Assembly: GCF_000758605.1 (NCBI RefSeq)
Contig: NZ_CP009282.1
Span: 2,728,001 to 2,792,000 of the forward strand
DNA: 64,000 nucleotides
Direction: 5' to 3'
DNA from: Paenibacillus sp. FSL R5-0912
GTDB taxonomy: Bacteria; Bacillota; Bacilli; Paenibacillales; Paenibacillaceae
Shown one piece after another: positions 35,039 to 43,557 of this stretch. Under the pieces are notes generated by a model. It made no database searches, was not told the DNA's origin, and saw nothing but the letters and a program-made list of their open reading frames with translations. Made by a program: the position numbers and the translations under genes. Numbering within the stretch: the first letter of the stretch is position 1; each line of letters begins with the position of its first letter.

Positions 35039-36061
35039 ATGACAAACCGGGGCCGGAAGTTTATCTGGACAATCGTACTTATGCTGGCAATGTCCGCTTT
35101 GGCGGCTTGCGGGACTGCTAACAAGGCTGCAGATGGCGGCAACGCTGTCCAAACAGGGAATGCTGCGGAAGAGGCAGCAGCTAGTGTAACTCCTACAGAG
35201 AGCAGCGATAATGCCTCAGAAGAAGGCGCGACCCGTACGATTACCGGAGAATTCGGAGATGTAGAAATTCCCATTAATCCTAAGCGGGTGGCGGGGATCT
35301 ATGTAGAAGATTATCTGAAGGCACTTGGCGTTACTCCAGTGGTGCAGTGGTATCATCCAAGCTGGGGCAAGCAGGATTATCTGAATCTGGACGTGCCTGA
35401 ATTCGATATCAGCGGCAGTATGGAAGCGTTGCTCGACAAAAATCCCGATCTGATCATTACCGATGGCGGTGCAGATGCCGCTAAGTATGAACAATATTCC
35501 TTGGTGGCGCCAACCTACCGTCTGCCGGAGAGCGTGCTGCAGGATTCAAGGCTAATGCTCACAGCGATTGCCGACGCGCTGGGTATTCCGGAGAAGGGCG
35601 AGGCTGTGCTTGCGGAGTATGACCAGAAGGTAGCCGAGGGTAAAGCCAAGCTGCAGCAGGCTCTTGGTCAGGACAAGGTAGCTGTAATCCGGCTTAATGT
35701 CGCGGACAAAACCTTTGCTCTTTTTGGAGTCAAAAACCGCTTTACCGGTGTGCTCTATGATCAATTCGGTCTGACTCCTGTCCCGATGGCTGCTGAGATG
35801 ACGGAATATCAGTCCATTATTTCCGAAGAAGTGATACCAGCGCTTGAAGCGGATCACATCATTGTATTCCCTGACAACGGAGACTGGGATACTGCGGCTA
35901 ATCAGGAGGCGATTCAGATTCTCGATGGCCCTCTATGGAAGAACCTGCCTGCGGTGAAGAACGGGAACATCTACAGAATGGAACGTTCCCACTGGCAGTC
36001 CGGTGCAATCACGGCAAATACGATGAAGCTTGAGGATCTGCTTAAGGTAATGGTGAAATAA
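35039..36061 (+). CDS. Iron-siderophore ABC transporter substrate-binding lipoprotein
   Basis: 340 residues. Signal peptide with lipobox SALAAC (Cys24), a Ser/Thr/Glu-rich linker, then a FecB/FeuA-type two-lobed domain (about 65-340: ITGEFGDVEIPINPKRVA, NPDLIITDG, LPAVKNGNIYRM). It captures ferric siderophore at the cell surface. The start at 35039 has ataggagtgaagagag upstream; the in-frame ATG at 35009 would overlap the Fur box. No FecCD permease or ATPase gene is in the window, so those subunits are encoded elsewhere. The next gene has a closely related sensor domain. Confidence 0.92.
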   Translation: MTNRGRKFIWTIVLMLAMSALAACGTANKAADGGNAVQTGNAAEEAAASVTPTESSDNASEEGATRTITGEFGDVEIPINPKRVAGIYVEDYLKALGVTPVVQWYHPSWGKQDYLNLDVPEFDISGSMEALLDKNPDLIITDGGADAAKYEQYSLVAPTYRLPESVLQDSRLMLTAIADALGIPEKGEAVLAEYDQKVAEGKAKLQQALGQDKVAVIRLNVADKTFALFGVKNRFTGVLYDQFGLTPVPMAAEMTEYQSIISEEVIPALEADHIIVFPDNGDWDTAANQEAIQILDGPLWKNLPAVKNGNIYRMERSHWQSGAITANTMKLEDLLKVMVK

Positions 36062-36083
36062 CCTGATTTTGATGAAGCAAGTG

Positions 36084-36128
36084 AAAAGAAGGTCTATCAG
36101 CACAGTTGATAGATCTTCTTTTTTGTTT
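36084..36128 (+). terminator. Terminator
   Basis: agaag-tctatca / tgataga-cttct interrupted stem with a long T run (ttttttg). Confidence 0.85.
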
Positions 36129-36141
36129 TACACTGAATTGG

Positions 36142-36156
36142 TGATAATGATTCTCA
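36142..36156. promoter_or_regulatory. Fur box
   Basis: TGATAATGATTCTCA, an almost perfect Fur site, lies 15 bases before the regulator gene and just before its ribosome site. Confidence 0.85.
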
Positions 36157-36171
36157 ATAAGGAGGGGTGGA

Positions 36172-37773
36172 ATGGCGGATCTAGTTCAGGAAAATACCGG
36201 AAGAAGGCTATTCTATGGCCTGATTAACATAGAAACCGTTGCCCAGTCCCCGTCTGAAAATGAGCCGATAGATGTGTACAAGGAACATACATTAATTATA
36301 GTTTCGGAAGGGCAGGGCTGGCTCAAAGCGGATGATAGGCAATATCCCTTGGAGAAAGGTGCCGGATTTCTGATAGAGGCCGGATCTCTAAACAGAATCC
36401 GGGCCGGAGAGCGGGGACTGAGCTTTTACCGGATTGGCTTTGAGGTTATTCATACCGGAGACAGCAAACCTAACGGAGTGGAAAGGGAGTCTGGAGATGG
36501 CATGCTCCGGCCGGGATTTATTAACTGCAGACCTTATTCGCAGTCTGTACTGCTGCTGGATTCCATTTATCATAACCGCAGGAGTGGGGAGGATATTGAA
36601 TGGTTTGCGGCTCAGACCCGTTTTCAGGAACTGCTGCTGCTGATTATGCGGGCGAATTCTCCGGCGATGAAGACCAGGGATGATCATGAGGCGGTGGAGC
36701 GTTCGATCCGCTATATGGAGGACCATTTCAATGAATCCTTATCTGTCGACCAGCTGGCTGAGCTTGCAGGGATTGGCCGTGCGCGTTATACCCAGCTTTT
36801 TAGAGAGATTACCGGTCAGATTCCCTTGGAGCACTTAAATGGACTGCGTATTGAACGGGCACAGCAGCAGCTGCTGCTGACCAGGGACCGCCTGCATGAT
36901 GTTGCACTGGCTGTCGGCTACAGCAATGAGTATTATTTCAACCGCCGCTTCAAAGGAACAGTTGGTGTAACTCCCGGCCAATACAGGAGCCTTCATCAGG
37001 AGGGAGTCCGCGTATTTGCCCCTTTTCTGGAGGATTATCTGCTGGCATTGGGGATTACTCCGGTGGTGCAATATTGTCATGCCCAGTGGGGGAAGCAGGA
37101 GTATCTGGGTCTTGATCAGGTTCCTTCCTTCGATATTTCGAGCGGAGACTGGCAAGGACTCTCCCGGTATATGCCCGAGCTGATTATGCTGGATGACGGC
37201 TTTCAGCGCTGGCAGCTGGGGGAATGCCGCCAGGTGGCCCCGCTGCTCCGGCTTCCGTTCCATCAGGAGGACTGGCGGGCAACACTCCGCTCCGCAGCTG
37301 CTGTCTTCGGCAGAACGGAACGGGTGCAGGAGGTCATCAGCCAATATGAGCAGCAGGCCCGGCAGGCCAAGCGGATGCTCAGCCGCAGCATCCGGGGACA
37401 GACGGTAGCATTACTGCGGATTTCCGCTTATGGAGTTGCTCTGTATGGCTGTGATGAGCTGGGATATTCAGCAAGCGTTCTGCATGAGGATCTGGGGCTC
37501 CAGCGGCATGGATTCGTCAGCAGGCTTACCCGGGGACAAAAGCGTGTAAATCTGAGCCGTGAAGAATTGTCTGAGCTGACCGCAGATCATCTGTTTATAA
37601 CGTTTGACAAGCAGGAAGGTGAAAGCCGGGAGCTGCTCGATACACAGCTATGGAGAAGCCTGCCCGCTGTGCGTAACCGCTGTGTGTACGAGGTTGATTT
37701 CATGGCCTGGATGAATTATGGTGTCCTGTCCCATCAGCGGAAGATTGAGGATGTGCTTAAGGTATTGGCATAA
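36172..37773 (+). CDS. AraC-type regulator fused to a siderophore-binding domain (Btr-like)
   Basis: 533 residues in three parts: N-terminal cupin-like region (about 1-165), AraC DNA-binding domain (about 180-282, with RYMEDHFNESLSVDQLAELA and VALAVGYSNEYYFNRRFKGT) and a C-terminal periplasmic-binding-like domain (about 283-533). The layout is that of Bacillus subtilis Btr, which senses ferric bacillibactin in the cytoplasm and activates the feu uptake genes. The domain has no signal peptide, so it is intracellular. It is homologous to the lipoprotein at 35039 (shared EDYL-ALG-TPVVQ and WGKQ-YL-LD runs). A Fur box precedes it; aaggagggg is the ribosome site. Confidence 0.9.
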   Translation: MADLVQENTGRRLFYGLINIETVAQSPSENEPIDVYKEHTLIIVSEGQGWLKADDRQYPLEKGAGFLIEAGSLNRIRAGERGLSFYRIGFEVIHTGDSKPNGVERESGDGMLRPGFINCRPYSQSVLLLDSIYHNRRSGEDIEWFAAQTRFQELLLLIMRANSPAMKTRDDHEAVERSIRYMEDHFNESLSVDQLAELAGIGRARYTQLFREITGQIPLEHLNGLRIERAQQQLLLTRDRLHDVALAVGYSNEYYFNRRFKGTVGVTPGQYRSLHQEGVRVFAPFLEDYLLALGITPVVQYCHAQWGKQEYLGLDQVPSFDISSGDWQGLSRYMPELIMLDDGFQRWQLGECRQVAPLLRLPFHQEDWRATLRSAAAVFGRTERVQEVISQYEQQARQAKRMLSRSIRGQTVALLRISAYGVALYGCDELGYSASVLHEDLGLQRHGFVSRLTRGQKRVNLSREELSELTADHLFITFDKQEGESRELLDTQLWRSLPAVRNRCVYEVDFMAWMNYGVLSHQRKIEDVLKVLA

Positions 37774-37780
37774 GCCACTC

Positions 37781-39031
37781 TCACAGCCTGCGGATTGGCG
37801 AGGCAACAGCAATAATCACCTCGATCAGCTTGGCGGCGGCGCCCAGCAGAAATACTGCACCGGGGGCCAATGCACCGCTCATCCAGCCGCCGAGTAATGC
37901 ACCGGCCGGCATAGCTGTGCGGGTGACGACTCTGGAGAAGCTCAGCACTCTGCCGAGCAGCTCGGGCGGAACATGCTCCTGGCGGATGGAAGCGGACAAG
38001 ACGGACCAGGAGGTGTTGCAGGCAGCGACCAGGCCGAAGCCGATTCCCGGCGCCAGCCAGGAGGCATTGAGACCGGCCAGTACAAATCCGCAGGTTCCGG
38101 CCATCAGCAGCAACGGAATCAGGCGGCCGCGCCTGAAATGACGGTCGAGATATATAACCGCAAGGATCCCGGCGACTCCTCCTGCAGCGAGCAAGGTATA
38201 AGTCATGCCCATTTGACCTGTAGTTAAATGAAGATTGGTAATCAGGTAGTAGGTCAGGGTGGCATACGCTGCACTGTAGCCGAAGTTGCCGATGGCTGCC
38301 TGTAAAGAGAGGGCCAATTGGACCGGGCTGCGGATCAGCCAGAGGAAGCCCTGGGACATTTCGGCGGCAAAAGCAGGCTTGGCGCTGCGTGACCGTGCGG
38401 GTTCCTGCGGAAGCCGGTACAGAACGTAGAGAATGACCGCGAAGGAAGCGACATCCAGCCACAGGATGGAAGTTATACTCATAAAGGAGGCCAATCCTCC
38501 CGCGACCGCCGGTCCGAGCATATCAGCCAGCTGACCTGCGGTCTGCACTCCGGCATTTCCCCGGGTAAGATTCTTCCCGGACAGCGCCGGAATGAGGGTT
38601 ACAACCGCTATATCATAACCCGTTGATACAATGGATAAGAGCAGGGAAATCACGTACAGATGCCAAATCGCGAGCAGTCCGTAATGTGCCAGTATAGGAA
38701 TGAGGGCAATGAGCCCCATACGGATCAGATCGGCGCAGAGCATCAGCCGCTTGCGATTGAAACGGTCGAGGATCACTCCGGCAAAAGGGGCGAACAGTAT
38801 GACCGGCAGCACACTGACAGCAAACAGCGAGCTCATTACCAGCACAGACCCGGTCAGCCTGTAGGAGAGCAGCGGCAGACAAAAGGTGTATAGGGCGTCT
38901 CCGATTCTGGAAATGAAATATCCGGTCAGGAAATGCGCCAGCTGGAGCGGGCTTTGCGGCCGGGAGTGACGCTGTGGTTCTTGCGGCATAAGAGAGGCTG
39001 GATAAGCAGAGGAACCGCGGGCGGTCTTCAT
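37781..39031 (-). CDS. MFS transporter (EntS/macrolide-efflux-like)
   Basis: 416 residues with about twelve helices. FLTGYFISRIGDALYTFCLP begins the first, and the loop LDRFNRKRLMLCADLIRMG between helices 2 and 3 is typical of the MFS_3/EntS group, which export siderophores or drugs. I chose the ATG at 39031, which has tttggagg 8 bases upstream and overlaps the LysE stop by 4 bases (ATGA); the frame is open further upstream. Last gene of an Lrp-LysE-MFS operon. It lies tail to tail with the Btr-like regulator, 7 bases apart, so a siderophore link is possible but not shown. Confidence 0.88.
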   Translation of the reverse strand: MKTARGSSAYPASLMPQEPQRHSRPQSPLQLAHFLTGYFISRIGDALYTFCLPLLSYRLTGSVLVMSSLFAVSVLPVILFAPFAGVILDRFNRKRLMLCADLIRMGLIALIPILAHYGLLAIWHLYVISLLLSIVSTGYDIAVVTLIPALSGKNLTRGNAGVQTAGQLADMLGPAVAGGLASFMSITSILWLDVASFAVILYVLYRLPQEPARSRSAKPAFAAEMSQGFLWLIRSPVQLALSLQAAIGNFGYSAAYATLTYYLITNLHLTTGQMGMTYTLLAAGGVAGILAVIYLDRHFRRGRLIPLLLMAGTCGFVLAGLNASWLAPGIGFGLVAACNTSWSVLSASIRQEHVPPELLGRVLSFSRVVTRTAMPAGALLGGWMSGALAPGAVFLLGAAAKLIEVIIAVASPIRRL

Positions 39032-39660
39032 AATAGTTGCCTCCAAAAAGTGGACAATACGGTGAAGCTGCCGTATAAGCTGAACAGAACCAGTATGATT
39101 GCGGTGCCCAGGCTCAGGAACCGGCTGAAGCTGCCGGACAGCCTGCCCCTGATCAGGGAGATCATGCCGGATAACAGCAGCCACCAGGCGAAGGAGCCCA
39201 GAGCAATACCTGCCGGAAGTAACAGGGAGGCGCTGATTGCCTGGCCCAGCGAAGCGGCAAGCGCCATGAAGGACAGAAGTGTTGCCGGATTGGCTAGAGT
39301 CAGCAGGAACGCAGAGAGCAGGCTATAGGTTGTTCCGCTGCGAACGGCAGCTGTTACTGGTTCTCCCTTGGCCGGACCCGGCCACAGCGCCTTCAGCCCC
39401 AGATAGCCGAGAAATAGGCTACCGAGTAGTCGAAGCGGAAGGGCGTACATGGTGGTGAAATCATTCACAATTCGGAAGCTGGCGACGGTCACCACCGCAT
39501 AGAAGGCATCGGCCAGTGCAATCCCGGCACCCGTAGCGAGACCGGCAGTGAAGCCGGACTTCAGTGTACGGTTCATACATAATAGAGACATCGGGCCGAC
39601 AGGAGCGGCAATAATGAAGCCGAAGCTGAGACCGCTTAACAGGGCCAGGCATGTATTCAT
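39028..39660 (-). CDS. LysE-family amino acid exporter
   Basis: 210 residues with about six helices. The start GFIIAAPVGPMSLLCMNRTL is the conserved LysE/RhtB signature, followed by GLATGAGIALADAFYAVV. These proteins export amino acids or related compounds. It overlaps the Lrp-type gene upstream and the MFS gene downstream by 4 bases each, so the three are translationally coupled. Control by the adjacent Lrp-type regulator in response to an amino acid is the natural inference. Length and motifs are normal. Confidence 0.9.
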   Translation of the reverse strand: MNTCLALLSGLSFGFIIAAPVGPMSLLCMNRTLKSGFTAGLATGAGIALADAFYAVVTVASFRIVNDFTTMYALPLRLLGSLFLGYLGLKALWPGPAKGEPVTAAVRSGTTYSLLSAFLLTLANPATLLSFMALAASLGQAISASLLLPAGIALGSFAWWLLLSGMISLIRGRLSGSFSRFLSLGTAIILVLFSLYGSFTVLSTFWRQLL

Positions 39661-40124
39661 GGTGTGCGTTCTGCCGGGGGCAGCGGTACATGCGGAGTTT
39701 CTTTGACCGTTCCGAGGATAATCGTAGTGCGGGTCCGCACGATACCCGGCAGGCCCTTGATCTCCTCGCTGATAATCCGGTCCAGATCCCGCGTTCCCCG
39801 GCAGCGCAGCTTTAGGATATAATCATCATCCCCGGCAGTATGATGGCATTCCTGAACCTCTGGCAGCTTCATCACAAGTTCTATGAAGCCTTGCCGGTGT
39901 TCCGGCCGCTCCAGGGACACGGCTATCAGCGCAGCTAATCCGTAACCGGCCGATTCAGCATCGATCAGTGCTGTATACCCAGTGATCACACCTTGCTCCT
40001 CCAGCCGCCGCACCCGGTCCGCAGTGGCAGGAGAAGACAGACCAAGCAGTCCGGCAAGCTCGGACCAGGTGATCCTGCCGTTATTCATTATTGCCGAGAT
40101 GATCTTGTAATCTAAAGAATCCAT
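39657..40124 (-). CDS. Lrp/AsnC family transcriptional regulator
   Basis: 155 residues. The N-terminal helix-turn-helix (about 18-60) contains ITWSELAGLLGLSSPATADR. The C-terminal RAM ligand domain (about 68-145) includes the conserved VQECHHTAGDDDYILKLRCR. Such regulators sense amino acids and control exporters or enzymes. It is first in the operon, overlapping lysE by 4 bases. The upstream region holds a perfect 12-bp inverted repeat and related elements that could be its operator, implying autoregulation. ATG follows aggagg-like sequence (aaggaggaat). Confidence 0.92.
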   Translation of the reverse strand: MDSLDYKIISAIMNNGRITWSELAGLLGLSSPATADRVRRLEEQGVITGYTALIDAESAGYGLAALIAVSLERPEHRQGFIELVMKLPEVQECHHTAGDDDYILKLRCRGTRDLDRIISEEIKGLPGIVRTRTTIILGTVKETPHVPLPPAERTP

Positions 40125-40156
40125 GTTATTCCTCCTTATATTATTAATCCATATGA

Positions 40157-40208
40157 GGAATATACATTATAATAATAAGTATTTCAATAATATTCCATAC
40201 TTATTATT
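40157..40208. promoter_or_regulatory. Probable Lrp-type operator region
   Basis: aataataagtat (40171-40182) and atacttattatt (40197-40208) form a perfect 12-bp inverted repeat. ggaatat and atattcc form a second, overlapping pair. Both lie just upstream of the Lrp-type gene in an AT-rich stretch. Confidence 0.5.
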
Positions 40209-40338
40209 TGCGGTTCATTAAGTGGATAGCAGGACTTTCATAGTGCTGTAATAATCAACAATAAATAATGCTTGCAATTTATATTCAAAGAGAGTATAGT
40301 CTTAATTACGGTGATTGAATCACTGAACTACATAATAT

Positions 40339-40422
40339 GCGGTCATGGCGGAATTGGCAGACGCGCTGGCTTCAGGTGCCAGTGATAGCAATATCGTGGA
40401 GGTTCGAGTCCTCTTGACCGCA
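40339..40422 (+). tRNA. tRNA-Leu (CAG)
   Basis: The acceptor arms gcggtca and tgaccgc pair perfectly. The D arm, the anticodon stem ctggc/gccag with loop ttcaggt (anticodon CAG), a long variable arm (tgatagcaatatcgt) and the T arm with ggttcgagtcc are all present. The long variable arm fits class II tRNA-Leu. CCA is not encoded. A T run follows directly. Confidence 0.95.
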
Positions 40423-40435
40423 TCTTTTTTACAAA

Positions 40436-40480
40436 TATGGCTCGTAATTGCTCAGGCAATTACGGGCCATTTTGATTTTT
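40436..40480 (+). terminator. Terminator after tRNA-Leu
   Basis: atggctcgtaattgc and gcaattacgggccat form a long stem with one G-T pair, then ttttgattttt. Confidence 0.85.
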
Positions 40481-40520
40481 GAGCTAATGGGTGGAATGTA
40501 GGCGGGAAAGAGGCTGGGTG

Positions 40521-40765
40521 AATGAGGGGCAGAAGTGCCCCAGAATCCGCCGGAAGTAGGCGGCAAGCGGAAATGAGGGGCAGAAGTGCCCCAGAATCTG
40601 CCGGAATTGGGCGGCAAGCGGAAATGAGGGGCAGAAGTACCCCTGAATCTGCCGGAATTGGGCGGCAAGCGGAAATGAGGGGCAGAAGTACCCCTGAATT
40701 CGTCGGAAGTAGGCGTTGTGGGGAAATCAGAGGGTGAAATTCCCTCTGAGTCCACCAAAAGTTGC
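40521..40765 (+). repeat. 51-bp tandem repeats with conserved hairpin (five units)
   Basis: Units start at 40521, 40572, 40623 and 40674, exactly 51 bases apart, with a diverged fifth at about 40725. Units 1 and 2 contain ggggca-gaag-tgcccc. Units 3 and 4 read ggggcagaagtacccc. Unit 5 has a different stem, tcagaggg ... ccctctga. The frame on the plus strand stays open only because 51 is divisible by three; I do not call a gene. Confidence 0.9.
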
Positions 40766-40770
40766 CAGAC

Positions 40771-40947
40771 GAGCCGGATGTATGCAGAAAACCGAATACA
40801 ATGCACCAATGTTAGGGCAGATGGGCTGGATGTATGCGAAAAACCGAATACAATGCACCAATGTTAGGGCAGATGGGCCGGATGTAAGCGAAAAACCGAA
40901 TACAATGCACCAACGATAGGGCAGATGGGCCGGATGTATGCGAAAAC
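40771..40947 (+). repeat. 52-bp repeats of the dispersed family
   Basis: gaatac occurs at 40794, 40846 and 40898, 52 bases apart, with the core cgaaaaaccgaatacaatg. The locus-specific part is caccaatgttagggcagatgg. A fourth, truncated copy (gatgtatgcgaaaac) ends the array at about 40947. Confidence 0.9.
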
Positions 40948-41040
40948 AAACATGTCTTTCAAGGCACAACTCCAGCATGAAAATGAGCAGCGTGGCTAAA
41001 AAACAGAACATCGTCTTTTCATTTATTTAACATATTTTAA

Positions 41041-41650
41041 CGGAAAACCGAACACAATTGGAAAGGGTGCACCGCGTAGGCCAAATGTAATCGAAAAACC
41101 GAACACAATTGGACTGGGTGCACCGCGTAGGCCAAATGTAATCGAAAAACCGAACACAATTGGACTGGGTGCACCGCGTAGGCCAAATGTAATCGAAAAA
41201 CCGAACACTATTGGACTGGGTGCACCGCGTAGGCCAAATGTAATCGAAAAACCGAACACAATTGGACTGGGTACGCCGCGTAGGCCAAATGTAATCGAAA
41301 AACCGAACACAATTGGACTGGGTGCGCCGCGTAGGCCAAATGTAATCGAAAAACCGAACACAATTGGACTGGGTGCGCCGCGTAGGCCAAATGTAATCGA
41401 AAAACCGAACACAATTGGACTGGGTACGCCGCGTAGGCCAAATGTAATCGAAAAACCGAACACAATTGGACTGGGTGCGCTGCGTAGGCCAAATGTAATC
41501 GAAAAACCGAACACAATTGGACTGGGTGCGCCGCGTAGGCCAAATGTAATCGAAAAACCGAACACAATTGGACTGGGTGCGCCGCGTAGGCCGTGCGTTT
41601 ATCGCAGTGCCAGACGTATTTTCACAGAAAAACCGAGTACAATGCACCAA
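41041..41650 (+). repeat. 51-bp tandem repeat array (eleven cores plus a diverged copy)
   Basis: gaacac occurs every 51 bases from 41050 to 41560 (11 times). Each unit holds aatcgaaaaaccgaacacaa and a locus-specific ttggactgggtgcgccgcg followed by taggccaaatgt. Units differ by single bases. A diverged copy with cgagtacaatgcaccaatga follows at about 41630, matching the array at 40771. Minus-strand frames of 119-230 codons across it are artefacts of the 51-base period. No other gene is visible in 40481-41838. Confidence 0.92.
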
Positions 41651-41838
41651 TGATAGGACTGATGTGGGCGGGATGAGAAACGAGAAGCCGCAAAAGATGC
41701 TACCAGGAAAGGGGAGCATCTTTTTTTGCGTGATATACGTGATATACGTGATGTGCGCTATGTGAGGCGAAGCCTGATGTACTTACAACTTCATGCCGAT
41801 CAACTTGCGTAACGCGATGACCTCTTTGAATACCTTAT

Positions 41839-43293
41839 TCACCGCCCGCTCCCGTGCTCCTGCTTCCGCAGGAACAGGCTCAATACAACCCCGCAAAGTG
41901 CCAGACTCAGCGGAAGCAGGAAGGTGTCGTGGAACCCTGCAACCATCGCTGCGGTATGGGCAGAAGCTGCAGCGGAGCCGGCCTGGCTCATGTGCTCAGC
42001 AATGTTGGAAGACAACAGACCGGAGATGATGGCAATGGCGAAGGAGCCGACAATCTGCTGGGCGGAGGTGGTCAGCGGGGTTACCCGGCTGATCAGGTCT
42101 TTGGGTGCCGACTTGAGTACATGGGTGCCGAGCTGCATGGTGGTGAGACCCTGGCCCAGTCCCAGAAGGGCGAAGGATCCAATCATCGCATAGATCGTCG
42201 TATCGCTGTCCAGCCGTGACAGAAGAACGAGTGCAGCCGAGAGCAGCATAAGACCGGAGAATACAGGAATCCGTGCTCCGTATTTGTCGAGAAGTCTGCC
42301 CCCAGCAATAACCCCGGCGAAGCTGACCAGCGCCTGCGGGATGATCATCATCCCGGATTCCAAGGAGGAGAATCCTCTAACCTGCTGCAGATATAAAGGA
42401 ATCAACAAGATCGAACCGAATAACGCGATCTGGTTAATCCAGACCAGAATAATGCCTTTGGTGAACTCGAAGGAACGGAAGGAGCGCAGCTCAAGCAGCG
42501 GCTCCTTCTGTCGCAGCTCTACAACAATAAATAATGACAGAGCAACTAAGCCGAAGGCGAGCGGCAGCAATGAATAGGAGTCTGCCCAACCCTCTGCGCC
42601 ACCTCTGTGCACTCCAAAGACGAGACTGGAGAAGGCCAGCGGGGAGAGGATCATTCCCCAAATATCCAATTTGGCAGAGGTTCCTTTTTCGGAGACCGGA
42701 AGATACTTCATCCCTAAATAGATTGCGATTAGACCGATCGGCAGGTTAATCAGGAAAATCCAATGCCAGTTTACGTATTCGAGCAGCCATCCGGATAACA
42801 CGGGGCCGAGCAGCGGAGCGATCAGCATGGGCATGGCGAGGAAGCCCATCAGCTCGCCTCTCCGCTCAGGCGGGGCGATTTTGAAGGATAAGGCCATGCC
42901 GATAGGAGCTACCATGCCGCCGCCAAGACCCTGCATTATCCGGAAGACAATCAGCTGAGCCGGGGACTGGGCTGCTGCACACAGCAGGGAGCCGATAGTG
43001 AACAATAGAATGGATACAAGAAAAACACGCCTAGCGGTGAATCTGTCCGAGAACCACCCTGCGAGCGGAATGACCATGGAGGTGGCCAGCGTGTAGCCGG
43101 TAATCGCCCATTGGATGGTCTTTAGGCTGGTGTGAAATACATTCTCCAGCTCAGGTATGGCCACATTCATGATGGTATTGTCCAGCATAACCAGCAGCAT
43201 TCCGGCAATGAGCGCGAAGAGTACAGGGATAAGCGGTTTGATCGAAAAAGGTTTGCCGCCTTGCAGGGCGGCTTCTGTTGCGGATAGATTCAT
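41839..43293 (-). CDS. DHA2-type multidrug MFS transporter (EmrB/QacA-like)
   Basis: 484 residues with fourteen predicted helices. Motif C-like regions and LDNTIMNVAIPELEN at the end of helix 1 are typical of the 14-helix drug-proton antiporters, as is the GGGMVAPIGMALSF run near helix 5. I start at ATG 43293 (MNLSATEAAL), with caagaggac upstream; an in-frame ATG at 43329 has no clear site. It is divergent from the TetR gene, whose product probably represses it through the repeats between them. The export substrate is unknown. Confidence 0.9.
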   Translation of the reverse strand: MNLSATEAALQGGKPFSIKPLIPVLFALIAGMLLVMLDNTIMNVAIPELENVFHTSLKTIQWAITGYTLATSMVIPLAGWFSDRFTARRVFLVSILLFTIGSLLCAAAQSPAQLIVFRIMQGLGGGMVAPIGMALSFKIAPPERRGELMGFLAMPMLIAPLLGPVLSGWLLEYVNWHWIFLINLPIGLIAIYLGMKYLPVSEKGTSAKLDIWGMILSPLAFSSLVFGVHRGGAEGWADSYSLLPLAFGLVALSLFIVVELRQKEPLLELRSFRSFEFTKGIILVWINQIALFGSILLIPLYLQQVRGFSSLESGMMIIPQALVSFAGVIAGGRLLDKYGARIPVFSGLMLLSAALVLLSRLDSDTTIYAMIGSFALLGLGQGLTTMQLGTHVLKSAPKDLISRVTPLTTSAQQIVGSFAIAIISGLLSSNIAEHMSQAGSAAASAHTAAMVAGFHDTFLLPLSLALCGVVLSLFLRKQEHGSGR

Positions 43294-43395
43294 TGCAGTA
43301 CACGTCCTCTTGAAATTAATATGGGTCATCCTGCGAAGCTTGAATAATGATCGGGAAGCAGCTGACCCCTCCGGCCGGTAAGGCTCTCTGCACCC

Positions 43396-43500
43396 TTAAT
43401 CTAACGGTGTGAGATTAATATAGCACTGCCTTTTTTCACTGTAAAGGAAAATATCTAACAGTGTAAGTTTGTTATGCCGCATGAATTATCTAACGATGGT
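43396..43500. promoter_or_regulatory. Repeated operator-like sites between the DHA2 and TetR genes
   Basis: The element TCTAACRRTG occurs three times: at about 43400 (within the perfect repeat ttaatct ... agattaa, 43396-43418), 43454 and 43490. These are likely TetR-family operators controlling both divergent genes. Confidence 0.55.
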
Positions 43501-43557
43501 AGACCCTGTCTGCTGGATCGCTTAGAATAGAAGCAGCTTGTACTCAGGAGGGCTCGT

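Noticed and set aside
37734..38462. 242-codon frame inside the MFS gene
   Set aside because: Shadow frame of the MFS transporter on the same strand; no ribosome site, and the composition is Arg/Cys-rich.
40522..40737. Plus-strand ORF of 71 codons in the hairpin repeats
   Set aside because: Repeat artefact of the 51-base period; hairpin pairing rather than protein sequence appears to be kept.
41041..41650. CRISPR array
   Set aside because: Units are 51 bases and nearly identical over their whole length, with no unique spacers and no cas genes nearby.
41023..41719. Long minus-strand ORFs (up to 230 codons) encoding 17-residue repeats such as VFGFSITFGLRGAPSPI
   Set aside because: Three frames are open at once because the DNA unit is 51 bases (divisible by three) and has no stop. 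No ribosome site or signal sequence is consistent, and the same core recurs with 52-base spacing elsewhere, which would break any frame.
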